From VRUE01 sp963718755 (GTDB lineage: Bacteria; Actinomycetota; Thermoleophilia; Solirubrobacterales; 70-9), in the NCBI GenBank assembly GCA_963718755.1, contig OY970376.1, positions 248,001-312,000 of the forward strand: a stretch of DNA of 64,000 nt, read 5' to 3'. A program made the translations under genes and the position numbers. Below, piece after piece: positions 1 to 8,416 of the stretch (position 1 is the first letter of the stretch; each line of letters starts with the position of its first letter). The notes beneath the pieces were generated by a model. It worked only from the letters and a program-made list of their open reading frames with translations. It was not told the DNA's origin and did not search any database.

Positions 1-642
1 CGCCTCCAGCTCCTCGCCGCCATGAACGCTGACGCCGTGCGCTTCGAGCCGCCGCTGGAACCAGCGGCCGGCGTCCTCGCCGAAGGTCCGCGAGAGCGCC
101 ACGTCCTCCATCATCACGATCGAGCACTTGACCCCCTTGGCGGTCAGCGAAGCGGCGACCTCGGTGCCGATGTAGCTGCCGCCGATCAGGACGACGTGCT
201 CGGCCGCCTCGGCGTCGGCTCGGATCGCATCGGAGTTGCCGAAGGCGCGCAGGTAGTGGATCCCCTCGTTCTCGGCGCCCTCGACCCGCAGGATGTTGAC
301 CATCGCCCCGGTGGCAAGCAGCGCCTTGCCGAAGCCGACCTCCTCCCCGCCCTGCAGCTTCGCCGTGCGGGCGGTGGGATCGAGCGACATCACGTTGACC
401 CCCGTCCGCAACTCGACCCCGTTCTCCTCGTACCAGGCGGGCGAGTTGACGTAGGCATCCTCACGCCCAGCCTCACCGCGCAGGTACTCCTTCGAGAGCG
501 GCGGTCGTTCGTAGGGTGGCTCGGGCTCGCGCCCGGCGAGCAGGATCGAGCCCTCGGCGCCGCGCTTGCGCAGCTCGGCCGCGCACTGGGCGGAGGCCAG
601 GCCGCCGCCGACGAGCAGGAAGTCGACCTCGCGGTCGGGCAC
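1..642 (-). CDS. FAD-dependent NAD(P)H oxidoreductase, ferredoxin-reductase type (N-terminal part)
   Basis: The gene runs off the left edge, so only the first 214 codons are visible. Near the N-terminus the FAD dinucleotide motif reads LLVGGGLAS. It is followed by PPYERPPLSKEYLRG, a signature of rhodocoxin/putidaredoxin-reductase-like flavoproteins. ATGA and the second dinucleotide fold VVLIGGSYIGTEVAA (NAD(P)H binding) come next. The family transfers electrons from NAD(P)H to a ferredoxin or another small acceptor in the cytoplasm; the partner is not visible here. The start is GTG at 642, one base after the stop of the TrkA-like gene upstream, so it is the downstream gene of that operon. The family is clear; the substrate is not. 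Confidence 0.85.
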   Translation of the reverse strand, partial: MPDREVDFLLVGGGLASAQCAAELRKRGAEGSILLAGREPEPPYERPPLSKEYLRGEAGREDAYVNSPAWYEENGVELRTGVNVMSLDPTARTAKLQGGEEVGFGKALLATGAMVNILRVEGAENEGIHYLRAFGNSDAIRADAEAAEHVVLIGGSYIGTEVAASLTAKGVKCSIVMMEDVALSRTFGEDAGRWFQRRLEAHGVSVHGGEELEA

Positions 643-643
643 G

Positions 644-1324
644 TCAGCCGGTCCCGTTACCGCCGGGGGCCGGGCCGAAGAGCTCCTTGATGTCCTCCTC
701 GCGACCCGGGTCGAGCACGGCGAGCACCTCGTCGCCCACCTCCAACACGGTGTCGGCATTGGGCACGAAGCCCTTGCCTTCGCGCAGCACCGAGATCAGC
801 AGGCTGCCTTCGGGCATCGAGAGGTCTCCGACCCGCCGCCCGGTCACGCTCGAGTCCTTGCCGAGCAGCATCTCGATGATCTCCAGCTGCTCCTCCTGCA
901 GGTCGAGCAGGTGGACGAGCCCGTACTCCGGAATGTCGTGCTCGAGCAGGCGCAGGATCAGGTCGGTGGCCGAGACCGAGGGCTTCACGCCAAGCAGGTC
1001 GAAATGCGGCCGGTTGCGCGGGTTGTTGACCCGGGCGATGATCCGCTCGACCTCGTACTTCTCGCGGGCGACCTGGCAGATCAGCATGTTGTCCTCGTCG
1101 TCGCCGGTTACGGCGATGACCATGTCGGCCCGCTGGATGCCGGCCCGCTCGAGGACCCAGAGCTCGGAGGCGTCGCCGTAGGTGACGTTGTGCTCGAGCT
1201 CCTGCTCCACCGTCAGGTAGCGGCGCCGGTTGCTCTCGATCACGGTCACCTCGTGGTTCTTTTCGAGCAGCTCGCGGGCGAGGTTCCAGCCGACCTTCCC
1301 GGCGCCAACGACGATGATGTACAT
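644..1324 (-). CDS. trkA: TrkA-type K+ regulatory protein (RCK_N + RCK_C), 226 aa
   Basis: A cytosolic regulator of K+ channels and transporters. The N-terminal Rossmann domain has the NAD(H)-binding motif GAGKVGWNLA and the acidic ESNRRR turn. The RCK_C (TrkA_C) half covers roughly residues 140-220 (SSVTGRRVGDL, NADTVLEVGDEVLAVLDP). I chose the ATG at 1324 because MYIIVVGAGKVG is the natural domain start; the frame stays open upstream, but that part only shadows the neighbouring gene. It follows the shorter TrkA-like gene by 2 bases. No TrkH/KtrB pore gene lies in the window; the nearest transporters are the two APC permeases upstream in the same operon. Confidence 0.9.
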   Translation of the reverse strand: MYIIVVGAGKVGWNLARELLEKNHEVTVIESNRRRYLTVEQELEHNVTYGDASELWVLERAGIQRADMVIAVTGDDEDNMLICQVAREKYEVERIIARVNNPRNRPHFDLLGVKPSVSATDLILRLLEHDIPEYGLVHLLDLQEEQLEIIEMLLGKDSSVTGRRVGDLSMPEGSLLISVLREGKGFVPNADTVLEVGDEVLAVLDPGREEDIKELFGPAPGGNGTG

Positions 1325-1326
1325 GC

Positions 1327-1767
1327 TCAGGCCACCCCGCGCGGGACGCCTTCGCGGACGGCGCTCTCGAGCATGTCGATCGCGACCCGCGTCGGGCAGA
1401 TCGTGTGCAGCCCCTGCTGGCGGTACCACTCGGCGCGCAGCGGGTCGAGGATCCGTGCGATCACCGTCGGCACCTCGTAACGGCGCTGGGCGATTTGGGA
1501 GATAACGATGTTCGTGTTGTCGCCGTTGGTGGCAGCGATGAAGGCGTCGGCGTTCTCGATCCCAGCTGCGAGCAGGGCATCGGTCTCGAGACCGGTGCCG
1601 ACCGTGAAGCGGCCACCGAGATCCTCCCAGCCCTTGTCGAGACCGACCTCGAGCCTGGTGTGGGACTCGGGATCCTCGTCGAGGCACGAAACATCGTGGC
1701 CCTCGCTCAACATGGTTCTGGCCACGGACGAGCCAACGCGCCCGCAGCCAACGATCAAGATGAACAT
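1327..1767 (-). CDS. TrkA N-domain (RCK_N-only) protein, 146 aa
   Basis: A second, shorter K+-uptake regulator. It has only the nucleotide-binding RCK_N Rossmann domain: LIVGCGRVGSSVARTML at the N-terminus and the acidic CLDEDPE loop after beta-2. It ends at residue 146 without an RCK_C domain. Standalone RCK_N subunits pair with two-domain ones in some K+ systems, and the two-domain TrkA is encoded 2 bases downstream, so a heteromeric ring is plausible (inference). The ATG at 1767 is 10 bases after the stop of the APC permease gene upstream. Confidence 0.87.
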   Translation of the reverse strand: MFILIVGCGRVGSSVARTMLSEGHDVSCLDEDPESHTRLEVGLDKGWEDLGGRFTVGTGLETDALLAAGIENADAFIAATNGDNTNIVISQIAQRRYEVPTVIARILDPLRAEWYRQQGLHTICPTRVAIDMLESAVREGVPRGVA

Positions 1768-1777
1768 GTGCCGGATA

Positions 1778-3748
1778 CTAGATGGAGGGCGCGCCCTCCG
1801 GAGGGGCCGTGAGGAGCACTTGACAAGGCGCCTTCATCAGCACGTACTCGGTCGCAGCGCCGATCTCGGCCGGCTTGGCGGCGCCGATCCCGCCCAGCAT
1901 CGCGCCACCGCGGATCTTCGTCGGTGGCTCGCCGCCGATCACGATCGCCTCTGCGGCACTTTGCCGCGCCGCCTCGACAATCCCGGCTCCGACCTGACGA
2001 GCGCGGATCGTCTCGGTGCTGACCGCCACGTCCTCGTACTCCTCCGCCACGTCGCGGGCACGCTCGAGGGCCCGCCGCGCTTCCTCCTCGCGCTCGGCGG
2101 GCAACTCCGCTTCGAGCGATACCGATAGCGGGACCTCAACCACGTAGACGAGCGCCAGGCGCGCTTTTTCCTCGTCGCCATCGGCGTTTTCGCTCTCGGC
2201 GGCAGCCAGGCGCCCCGCGGTGGCGACGATGTCGTCGTCGAGCTCGGTGCCGAATACCGGCACGAGCAGGCTGCGGTAGGAGATCTCGGGCACCTGCTTG
2301 GTCAGCGCCCGCTCGGTCACCGACACGCGGCGGGTCAGCGACGTGCCCTCGAAGACCTTGCGGTAGACGACGTAGAAGAGCAGGCCGAAGACCATCCAGC
2401 CGCCTCCCACCCAGCGCGCCGTGTCGTGCAGGACGAGCACGCTGAGAAAGGCGAGCATGCTGAGCAGGGCGGCGAACAGCGTCGGCAGAGGGATCTGAGC
2501 GTTGCGCCAGGTGAAGCTCCAGGGGACACGGAAGGGCCGCGTCCGCTCGGGCTCGGTCACCCTCAGTTTGAGAATCGAGAGGTGGGCGATCGTGATCGCC
2601 AGCATTGCCCCAAACGCGTAGAACCCTGCCAGGAGCTTTACGTCGGTCGGCAGAACCAGGCCAATGGCGATCAGGCCCGAGAGGACGATCGCCACCTGCG
2701 GCGTCGCGTAGCGGCTGTTGAGCTTGCCCAACCAGCTGGGGATCTGGCGGTTGATCGCCAGCGTGTAGATGTGGCGCGAGACGCCCAGCATCGACGTCGT
2801 CGTCGCCCAAAAGAGGACCGGCGCCGCAACCAGGGCGACGATCCAGCGCATTGAGTCCGCCACCCAAGCGGGATGGTAGGCGGAGACCACCCCAAGCACC
2901 GGTGCCTCTACAAACTCGTTGCCGAGTGCGGTCTCCGGTCCCCCTGGGCCAGCGACCACTGGCACCGCCATCAACGCGATGGCGGCCATCCCGGCGTAGA
3001 CGAGCGGCACCGCGACAGCCCCCACCGAGACGATCCGCTTCAAGTCGCGGGGGTGCACGTCGATGTCGGGGGCGAGGTCGGAGGCAGCCTCGATGCCGGC
3101 GTAAGCGAGCATTGCGATCACCGAGGCGTAGACGATGTCCTTGATGCTCGGGTCGGTGAAGAGGTGGATCTGGTCGGTGAGGCGGTCCGGGTGCAGGACG
3201 GCGAGGGCGCCAACCACGATCACCGCGATCTGCAGGGCGATGTCAGCGAGGGCAAGGACACTGAGCGTGCGCTCGCGGCCACGCCCGGTCACGTTGAAGA
3301 TGCTCAGCCCGCAGGCAGCGACGATGACGATGATGGCGACGGCGACCTGGCGCCAGCCCGACGAAAGGTCCGATGCCACCGGTTCCAGGTAATGAGGCAC
3401 CGAGAGCGCCGCCAGCGCGGCGACGATCAGGTAGTCGATCAGGATCGCCCAGCCGGCGATGAAGGCGATCAGCTCGTTGAAGGCGTGGCGAGCGAAGCTC
3501 GAGGAACCGCCGCGTTCGCGGATCATCGCGCCACCCTCTACGTAGCTGAGCGTGGTCAGCACGAACATCAGGCCGGCGGCGAGGAAGATCAGCGGCGTCA
3601 GGCCGAGGCCACGATCGGCGACGACGCCTAGGGCGAAGTAGATCGAGAAGCCAACCGCCGAGTAGACGGCGACGAAAAGGCCCGGAACGCCGACGCCCCG
3701 CCGCAGCAGCGGCTCCAGCCGCGAGCGCGGCTGCCCGCCCTCGCTCAC
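1778..3748 (-). CDS. APC-superfamily permease with C-terminal universal-stress-protein domain, 656 aa
   Basis: About twelve hydrophobic segments fill residues 20-450, followed by a soluble USP-like domain (about 480-650, starting YRSLLVPVFGTELDD). The helix-1 region AVYSAVGFSIYFALG and the RERGGSSSFARHAFNEL segment are typical of APC amino-acid/cation permeases. The layout (APC core plus cytosolic tail) matches both amino-acid permeases with USP tails and KimA-like K+ importers, which I cannot separate by eye. The position directly before two TrkA-type proteins favours K+ transport. The start ATG overlaps the preceding small gene by 4 bases. It is a paralogue of the permease at 3944-5842. Confidence 0.88.
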   Translation of the reverse strand: MSEGGQPRSRLEPLLRRGVGVPGLFVAVYSAVGFSIYFALGVVADRGLGLTPLIFLAAGLMFVLTTLSYVEGGAMIRERGGSSSFARHAFNELIAFIAGWAILIDYLIVAALAALSVPHYLEPVASDLSSGWRQVAVAIIVIVAACGLSIFNVTGRGRERTLSVLALADIALQIAVIVVGALAVLHPDRLTDQIHLFTDPSIKDIVYASVIAMLAYAGIEAASDLAPDIDVHPRDLKRIVSVGAVAVPLVYAGMAAIALMAVPVVAGPGGPETALGNEFVEAPVLGVVSAYHPAWVADSMRWIVALVAAPVLFWATTTSMLGVSRHIYTLAINRQIPSWLGKLNSRYATPQVAIVLSGLIAIGLVLPTDVKLLAGFYAFGAMLAITIAHLSILKLRVTEPERTRPFRVPWSFTWRNAQIPLPTLFAALLSMLAFLSVLVLHDTARWVGGGWMVFGLLFYVVYRKVFEGTSLTRRVSVTERALTKQVPEISYRSLLVPVFGTELDDDIVATAGRLAAAESENADGDEEKARLALVYVVEVPLSVSLEAELPAEREEEARRALERARDVAEEYEDVAVSTETIRARQVGAGIVEAARQSAAEAIVIGGEPPTKIRGGAMLGGIGAAKPAEIGAATEYVLMKAPCQVLLTAPPEGAPSI

Positions 3749-3921
3749 CGGCCCATCCGCGCCGCGAGCCAGAGCCGGCCGCCACCTACGGCGAGGAAGG
3801 CGATCCCCATCAGGAACCCGACCGAGGCGGGGCCGCCACCCGCAGCGAGGGTGGTGACGAGCAGGGCGCCGCCGAGGGCGAGGAAGACGAGTGAGAGGAG
3901 CTTGACCGAACGCTGGTACAC
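3745..3921 (-). CDS. Small two-helix membrane protein, 58 aa
   Basis: I do not recognise this gene. It encodes two hydrophobic stretches (LLSLVFLALGGALLVTTLAA and VGFLMGIAFLAVGGGRLWLA) joined by a short Gly/Pro turn, ending ARMGR, so probably an integral membrane hairpin. The stop overlaps the start of the APC permease downstream by 4 bases, which implies co-translation. Two GTG starts are possible, 3921 and 3972; I prefer 3921 because the longer form runs into the upstream gene and adds only Arg/Pro-rich sequence. It could be a transporter accessory subunit. Confidence 0.5.
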   Translation of the reverse strand: MYQRSVKLLSLVFLALGGALLVTTLAAGGGPASVGFLMGIAFLAVGGGRLWLAARMGR

Positions 3922-3943
3922 GCAGGCGATTCTAGGCCGGAGC

Positions 3944-5842
3944 CTAGGCGAGCGACGGGGCCACCTCGGCACCGCCCCGGAGGCCTTTCTCGGAAACGAC
4001 GATCACCCGGCAAGGCCGCTCTCCCAGCACCGTCTGCAGGGTCTTGTCGTAGAGCGGCTTGCCGTCGCGATAGCGCAGCCAGACAACGACCGCTGCCGCG
4101 TTGATCAGCTTCGCCTCATCGGAGATCGAGTAGCCCGCCTGACCCGGCCGCACCCGCTCGACGTGCCCGGTCACCCGCTGCCCGCCGATCAGCTTCGCCT
4201 GCTCGATCTTGCTCTGCGCCTCGGCTTCCCGTTCGCGCATCTCGGCGCCCAGCGGCAGGTTGGTGGGGACGGTGAGCAGGGCGTGGATGTGGATGCCGCG
4301 ACGGCGCTTGGAGGCGAGCTTGACCGCGGTGGCGACCATCTCCTCGGAGAACGGCTCGTCGTCCTCGAAGGCGACCATAACGCTGCGGTACTCGATCTCC
4401 TCGACGCCCAGCGGCTCAGGCGTGACGACTTTTACGGTCTGGGTCAGCGGCAACTTCTGGTTGCGGCGGTAGAGGACGTAGACAGCAATGCCAAAGGCCA
4501 TCCAACCGAGCCCGACGACGAGCGTGCGCGGGTTGAGCGCCATCACGACGATCCAGGCGCCGAAGGTGCCGAGCCCGCCCAGCACCGCGCTCAGCGGCAC
4601 CTCGACTCCGAAGGCACGGAAATTGAGGGGCGGCTTCCACGGGCGCTCGTCGGCCGAGTGACGGCGCCGCAGCTGGATCACGGAGACGTGGGCGATGGTG
4701 AAGGAGAGCATCGCGCCGAAGGAATACATCGTCGCCAGGAAGTCGGTCTGGCCGGGGACCAGGGTGATCATGGCGATGCCCGAGAAGACGAAGATCGCGA
4801 TGTACGGGGTGCGGTAACGCGGGTGGACCTGGCGCAGAGCCTCGGGGAGCTGGCGATGCTGACCCATTGAGTAGGTGAGGCGGGAGACGCCGATCAGGCC
4901 GGCGTTGGTGGCGATCAGCAGGATCACGGCAGCGAGAATGCCGACGTAGAAGCGCAGCGCTTCGGTCATGCCCGAGCCGAGGCCGAGGTTCTCAACGATG
5001 CCGAGGATCGGATCGTTGGCGAACTCCGACCCAAGCGCGGTCGCGTAGTTGCCGGCGGCGTCCTGAGTGACCGGCATCGCCGAGAGGGCGACGACCGGGA
5101 TCAACAGGTAGAGGGCGAGCACGGCGGCAACCGTGAGGCCAACGCTGCGTGGGATCGTGCGCGCCGCGTCCTTCGCCTCCTCGGCCATGTTGGAGATGGT
5201 CTCGATCCCGGTGTAGGCGATCATCCCGACCGCGATGCCGAGAGCGAAATCGCTCCAAGTCGGGGCGACACCCAGGTGGATGTTGTCGATCAGGATCTCG
5301 GGGTTGAGCACCAGCACGACACCGATCGCGACCAGGACGACCTGGGTGGCGAGGTCAGCAATGGCGAGGACGAGGTTGAGTTTGGCCGACTCCTGCGAGC
5401 CGCGGATGTTGAGCAGTGCAAGAGCAAAGATCACCGCGGCGCCGGCGATGATGTCGCCAGGGCTACTGCCCAGTGGCTCCCAGAAGACGGCCAGGTAGTG
5501 GGGCACGAAGTAGGCCGAGATCGCGACCGTGATCGTGTAGTTGAGCATCTGGCCCCAAGCGGCGACGAAGCTGACCAGCTCGTTGAAGGCGTGGCGGGCA
5601 AAGCTGGAGGAGCCTCCCGCCTCCGGGTACATCACCGTCGCCTCGGCGTAGGTGGCGGCGGTCGCGGCGAAGATCAGGCCGGAGATGACGAAGGCAACCG
5701 GGGTGAGGCCGAGGGCAAAGGCCGCGGTGACGCCGAGCGCGTAATAGATCGAGGAGCCGACATTGCCGTAGGCCGCCGAGAACAGCGCGCCGACGCCGTG
5801 GACGCGGCTCAGCGATTCGTCTCTGGGAATCCGCTGCGCCAT
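3944..5842 (-). CDS. APC-superfamily permease with C-terminal universal-stress-protein domain, 632 aa
   Basis: First gene of the leftward operon. The N-terminal membrane core has about twelve segments with the APC signature AAYGNVGSSIYYALGV and the PEAGGSSSFARHAFNEL motif. A cytosolic USP-like domain starts around residue 480 (EYRSVMVAFEDDEPFSEEMV). It is clearly homologous to the second permease at 1778-3748 across its length, so this is a local duplication or a heteromeric pair. Substrate is uncertain: amino acid, or K+ as in KimA-type APC importers; the trkA-like genes in the same operon support K+. The ATG at 5842 is well placed just before the first amphipathic segment. Confidence 0.88.
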   Translation of the reverse strand: MAQRIPRDESLSRVHGVGALFSAAYGNVGSSIYYALGVTAAFALGLTPVAFVISGLIFAATAATYAEATVMYPEAGGSSSFARHAFNELVSFVAAWGQMLNYTITVAISAYFVPHYLAVFWEPLGSSPGDIIAGAAVIFALALLNIRGSQESAKLNLVLAIADLATQVVLVAIGVVLVLNPEILIDNIHLGVAPTWSDFALGIAVGMIAYTGIETISNMAEEAKDAARTIPRSVGLTVAAVLALYLLIPVVALSAMPVTQDAAGNYATALGSEFANDPILGIVENLGLGSGMTEALRFYVGILAAVILLIATNAGLIGVSRLTYSMGQHRQLPEALRQVHPRYRTPYIAIFVFSGIAMITLVPGQTDFLATMYSFGAMLSFTIAHVSVIQLRRRHSADERPWKPPLNFRAFGVEVPLSAVLGGLGTFGAWIVVMALNPRTLVVGLGWMAFGIAVYVLYRRNQKLPLTQTVKVVTPEPLGVEEIEYRSVMVAFEDDEPFSEEMVATAVKLASKRRRGIHIHALLTVPTNLPLGAEMREREAEAQSKIEQAKLIGGQRVTGHVERVRPGQAGYSISDEAKLINAAAVVVWLRYRDGKPLYDKTLQTVLGERPCRVIVVSEKGLRGGAEVAPSLA

Positions 5843-5867
5843 TGATTCAGGTGGAGGAAGAGGTCAC

Positions 5868-6959
5868 TCAGCCCGAATATACGGACGCCGCCGGTGCCCG
5901 CTGCACATGGGCGCGCGTCAGTGCACCGGGCGATGCACAGCCGCAGAGGGCAAGCGTGAGCTCGAACTCCTCGCGCAGCAGCTCGAGCACCCGGCGGGCC
6001 CCCGCCTCGCCGCCGGCCGCGAGGCCCCAGAGGGCGGGTCGCCCGACGAGCACGGCATCGGCGCCCAGCGCCAGCGCGATCGCTATGTCGACGCCGCGGC
6101 GAATGCCGCCATCGACGAGCACGGCGCCCCGACCTTCGACCGCGTCGACCACCTCCGGCAGGGCATCAGCGGTTGCGAGGCAGCGGTCCAGCTGGCGAGC
6201 GCCGTGGTTGGAGACGATGACCCCGGCGGCGCCGTGCTCGATCGCAAGCGCCGCATCCTCGGCGGTCAACACCCCCTTGACCAGCACCGGCACGCGACAA
6301 TCGGAGGCGAGGTCCTCCAAATAGGACCAGCTCAAGGCGGGCTCCATCAGCTCGAACGTCTCCTCGATCGTGATCGCACGACCCGAGCCGAGCGCAGCTT
6401 CGACGTTCGGCACGCCGAGCTCCGCTGGGATCTTGAAGCCAGTCCGCTGGTCGCGCTCGCGGTTGCCTCCCCTTGGCGCATCGACGGTGACCACGATAGC
6501 CTCATAGCCGCACTCACACGCCTCCTCGATCAGCGCCCGGGTGACGCCCTCGTCCTGGAAGCAGTAGAGCTGAAACCAGCGCCGGCCGCCGGGCGCTGCC
6601 TCGGCAACCGGCCGCGGCCGCATCGTCGCCAGGGTCGAGAGGCACATGACCGTTCCGACAGAGGCGGCAGCCCGAGCCATCGCCGCCTCCCCCTCCGGGT
6701 CGACCAGGCCCTGGTAGGCGACCGGCGCCACCAGCACCGGCATGGAGACCTCCGCGCCCAGCACCTCCACCCCAGTCTGCCACTCACTCAGCCCGGCCAA
6801 CATCCGAGGCCGCAGCCGCCAATGCCCCCAGGCGGAGACGTTCTCCCCCAGCGTCAGCTCATCCCCGGCGCCGCCAAAGAAGTAGCCCGCGACGCCTGCG
6901 TCCAGCTTCTCTTCGGCCGCCCGCTCGAAATCGGCGACATTGACCAAGTCCTCGATCAC
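5868..6959 (-). CDS. FMN-dependent alpha-hydroxy-acid oxidase/dehydrogenase, 363 aa
   Basis: A soluble TIM-barrel flavoenzyme that oxidises L-2-hydroxy acids such as lactate or glycolate to the 2-keto acid. Length and motifs fit the family: YFFGGAGDELTL at the N-terminus, PVLVAPVAYQGL, WFQLYCFQDE, VTVDAPRGGNRERD, the active-site VSNHGARQLD (usual form SNHGGRQLD; the His is the catalytic base), then VDGGIRRGVDIAIALALGA and LVGRPALWGL for FMN phosphate. Oxidase versus dehydrogenase cannot be told from motifs alone. The gene is separated by 25 bases from the downstream permease operon and probably co-transcribed with it. Confidence 0.9.
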   Translation of the reverse strand: MIEDLVNVADFERAAEEKLDAGVAGYFFGGAGDELTLGENVSAWGHWRLRPRMLAGLSEWQTGVEVLGAEVSMPVLVAPVAYQGLVDPEGEAAMARAAASVGTVMCLSTLATMRPRPVAEAAPGGRRWFQLYCFQDEGVTRALIEEACECGYEAIVVTVDAPRGGNRERDQRTGFKIPAELGVPNVEAALGSGRAITIEETFELMEPALSWSYLEDLASDCRVPVLVKGVLTAEDAALAIEHGAAGVIVSNHGARQLDRCLATADALPEVVDAVEGRGAVLVDGGIRRGVDIAIALALGADAVLVGRPALWGLAAGGEAGARRVLELLREEFELTLALCGCASPGALTRAHVQRAPAASVYSG

Positions 6960-7001
6960 GAGCGCGACCCTAATCGAGGCGGCAGCGCCCTGGCTGGGCG
7001 A

Positions 7002-8263
7002 TCAGCGTTTCGCCGGAGCTTTGCCGGGAACGGCGAAGCGGGCAACGGCAGGCGATTTGTCGACGTTGCCACTCGGATCGACCGCGCGCACCTTGAGCGT
7101 GTGCTTGCCAGGTTTGAGGCGTTTGAACGTCTTCGACGACCGACATTTCTTGAACGGCCGTTTGTCCAGCTTGCATTGAAAGGTCGATCCGGGCTCGTTC
7201 GAGCTGAAGCGGAAGACCCAGATCGGCGGCATGCGCTTGAACACGGTCTTCGAAATCGTCGTCTCCGGCGCTACCTGGTCAGCCACAGGGGGCACCGATT
7301 TAAGGGGGATGCCCGTCTGAAGGTCGGGCTGGGGAACGGCCAGATAGATCAGGAAGGTGAGCTGACCCATCGAAGCCATCCCCGCCCCACCGTCGAAGAT
7401 TCCGTCGACGGCGATCCGATAGACGGTGCCAGCGGTGACCTGCACGTCGACTTCTCCTGAAAAGTATGTTGGCGTCGCAACGGGAGTCAACTCACCCAGC
7501 GAGGTACCGGTATAGACGCCGAGCACGGCTTCGAGTGCGCCGGAGGCGGCGACCACCGACGCCTCGCCACTCACTGGGGCGGTCCAGGAGTACCAAACCG
7601 AGGCTCCCCCCTGGTCACCCGCGTGCGCGGGCTCACCGAGCTCCTTGGTGGCGTTCCAGTTGAAGCCGGGAACGTCAACGCGATAGAAAGTCCCGCCTTC
7701 GAGCGATTCGGCCGTCACCGTCTGCGCGTCCGCGAAGTCGTCGTTGGCCGGCGCCGGGGTCGAGGCTATCTCGAGCGTGATCGAGCCTTCGGTGGCCGTC
7801 GGAGGCTGGGGGGAGAGGTTCCCGTCCACCCTGATCTCGTAGTTCGTGCCGGCGAGCGCCCGGAAGGTGACCTGCTGACCGCCGGGCCCGCAGTCGAACC
7901 GGGTTCCTTCCTTGCCGGGTACCACCTTCTCGAGAAGGGACAACGAGCTGCCGCTGTAGACGCCCAGCAGAGTGTCGAAGTCGCTCCCGCAGGTCGAAAC
8001 CGTCACCCATTCGGTGTCCTCCGCTTTCCAGCTGAACCAGACGGAATGTTCGGCGGGTTCGTAAAGAAACTCGTGCGGATGCTCCTCTACCTGTTGGGTC
8101 GCGGCAACGTTCGTCCCGGTCTCCTCGATCGGCAACGGCCCACTCAGGTCGATCCGGTTCGCAAATTCGTCATTGGCAGGCGCCGCAGCAAAGCCGAAGG
8201 GGCCAGCAGCATCCCAGCCACGGCGATGCCGAGTACGCCACCGAGCACTTGCCAATGGCGCAC
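7002..8263 (-). CDS. Secreted protein with two PPC-like beta domains and Ig-like tail; apparent frameshift after signal peptide
   Basis: From about 8190 leftwards the frame encodes two copies of a beta-rich domain that begin PANDEFANRIDL and PANDDFADAQTV. Each contains the pattern VWFSWKAEDTEWVTVSTCGS / VWYSWTAPVSGEASV followed by LGVYSG. This resembles pre-peptidase C-terminal (PPC-like) adhesion domains. The C-terminus has an Ig-like module (FRFSSNEPGSTFQCKLDKR, RAVDPSGNVD) frequent in secreted Thermoleophilia proteins. A good signal peptide (GTG at 8263; HWQVLGGVLGIAVAGMLLAP) lies upstream but one frame off; the join falls near 8180-8195. Either a real frameshift or a sequence error separates them. 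No function is assigned. Confidence 0.65.
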
Positions 8264-8278
8264 CCCAGGCGCCCGCGA

Positions 8279-8403
8279 GGAGGGGCAGGGTGCCCCTCCC
8301 GACACAGCGGCGTCCTGTTTTTCGCCCCATCCGCCTCCACGGACGGCCGCAAGCGACCCGCGGCGAAAAACCCAGCAAGGCGGGAGGGGCACCCTGCCCC
8401 TCC
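8279..8403. repeat. Interspersed inverted-repeat element, copy A
   Basis: A 125-bp palindromic element. The outer arms at 8279-8300 and 8382-8403 are perfectly complementary over 22 bp; each arm contains a GGGGCA/TGCCCC self-complementary core. The inner arms GTTTTTCGCC (8317-8326) and GGCGAAAAAC (8362-8371) are also perfect. The inner core GCGGCGTCCTGTTTTTCGC and GGCGAAAAACCCAGCAAGGC recur in copies B and C, while the outer arm sequence differs. It sits between the pyrophosphatase gene and the secreted-protein gene, both transcribed leftwards. It could act as terminator, processing site or mobile palindrome. Confidence 0.88.
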
Positions 8404-8416
8404 CGTTGCTGAATGC

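Noticed and set aside
1784..1799. Perfect palindrome GGAGGGCGCGCCCTCC at the 3' end of the APC permease gene
   Set aside because: Short, without spacer or T-run, and within the last codons of a gene followed 10 bases later by the next start; not a credible terminator or operator by itself.
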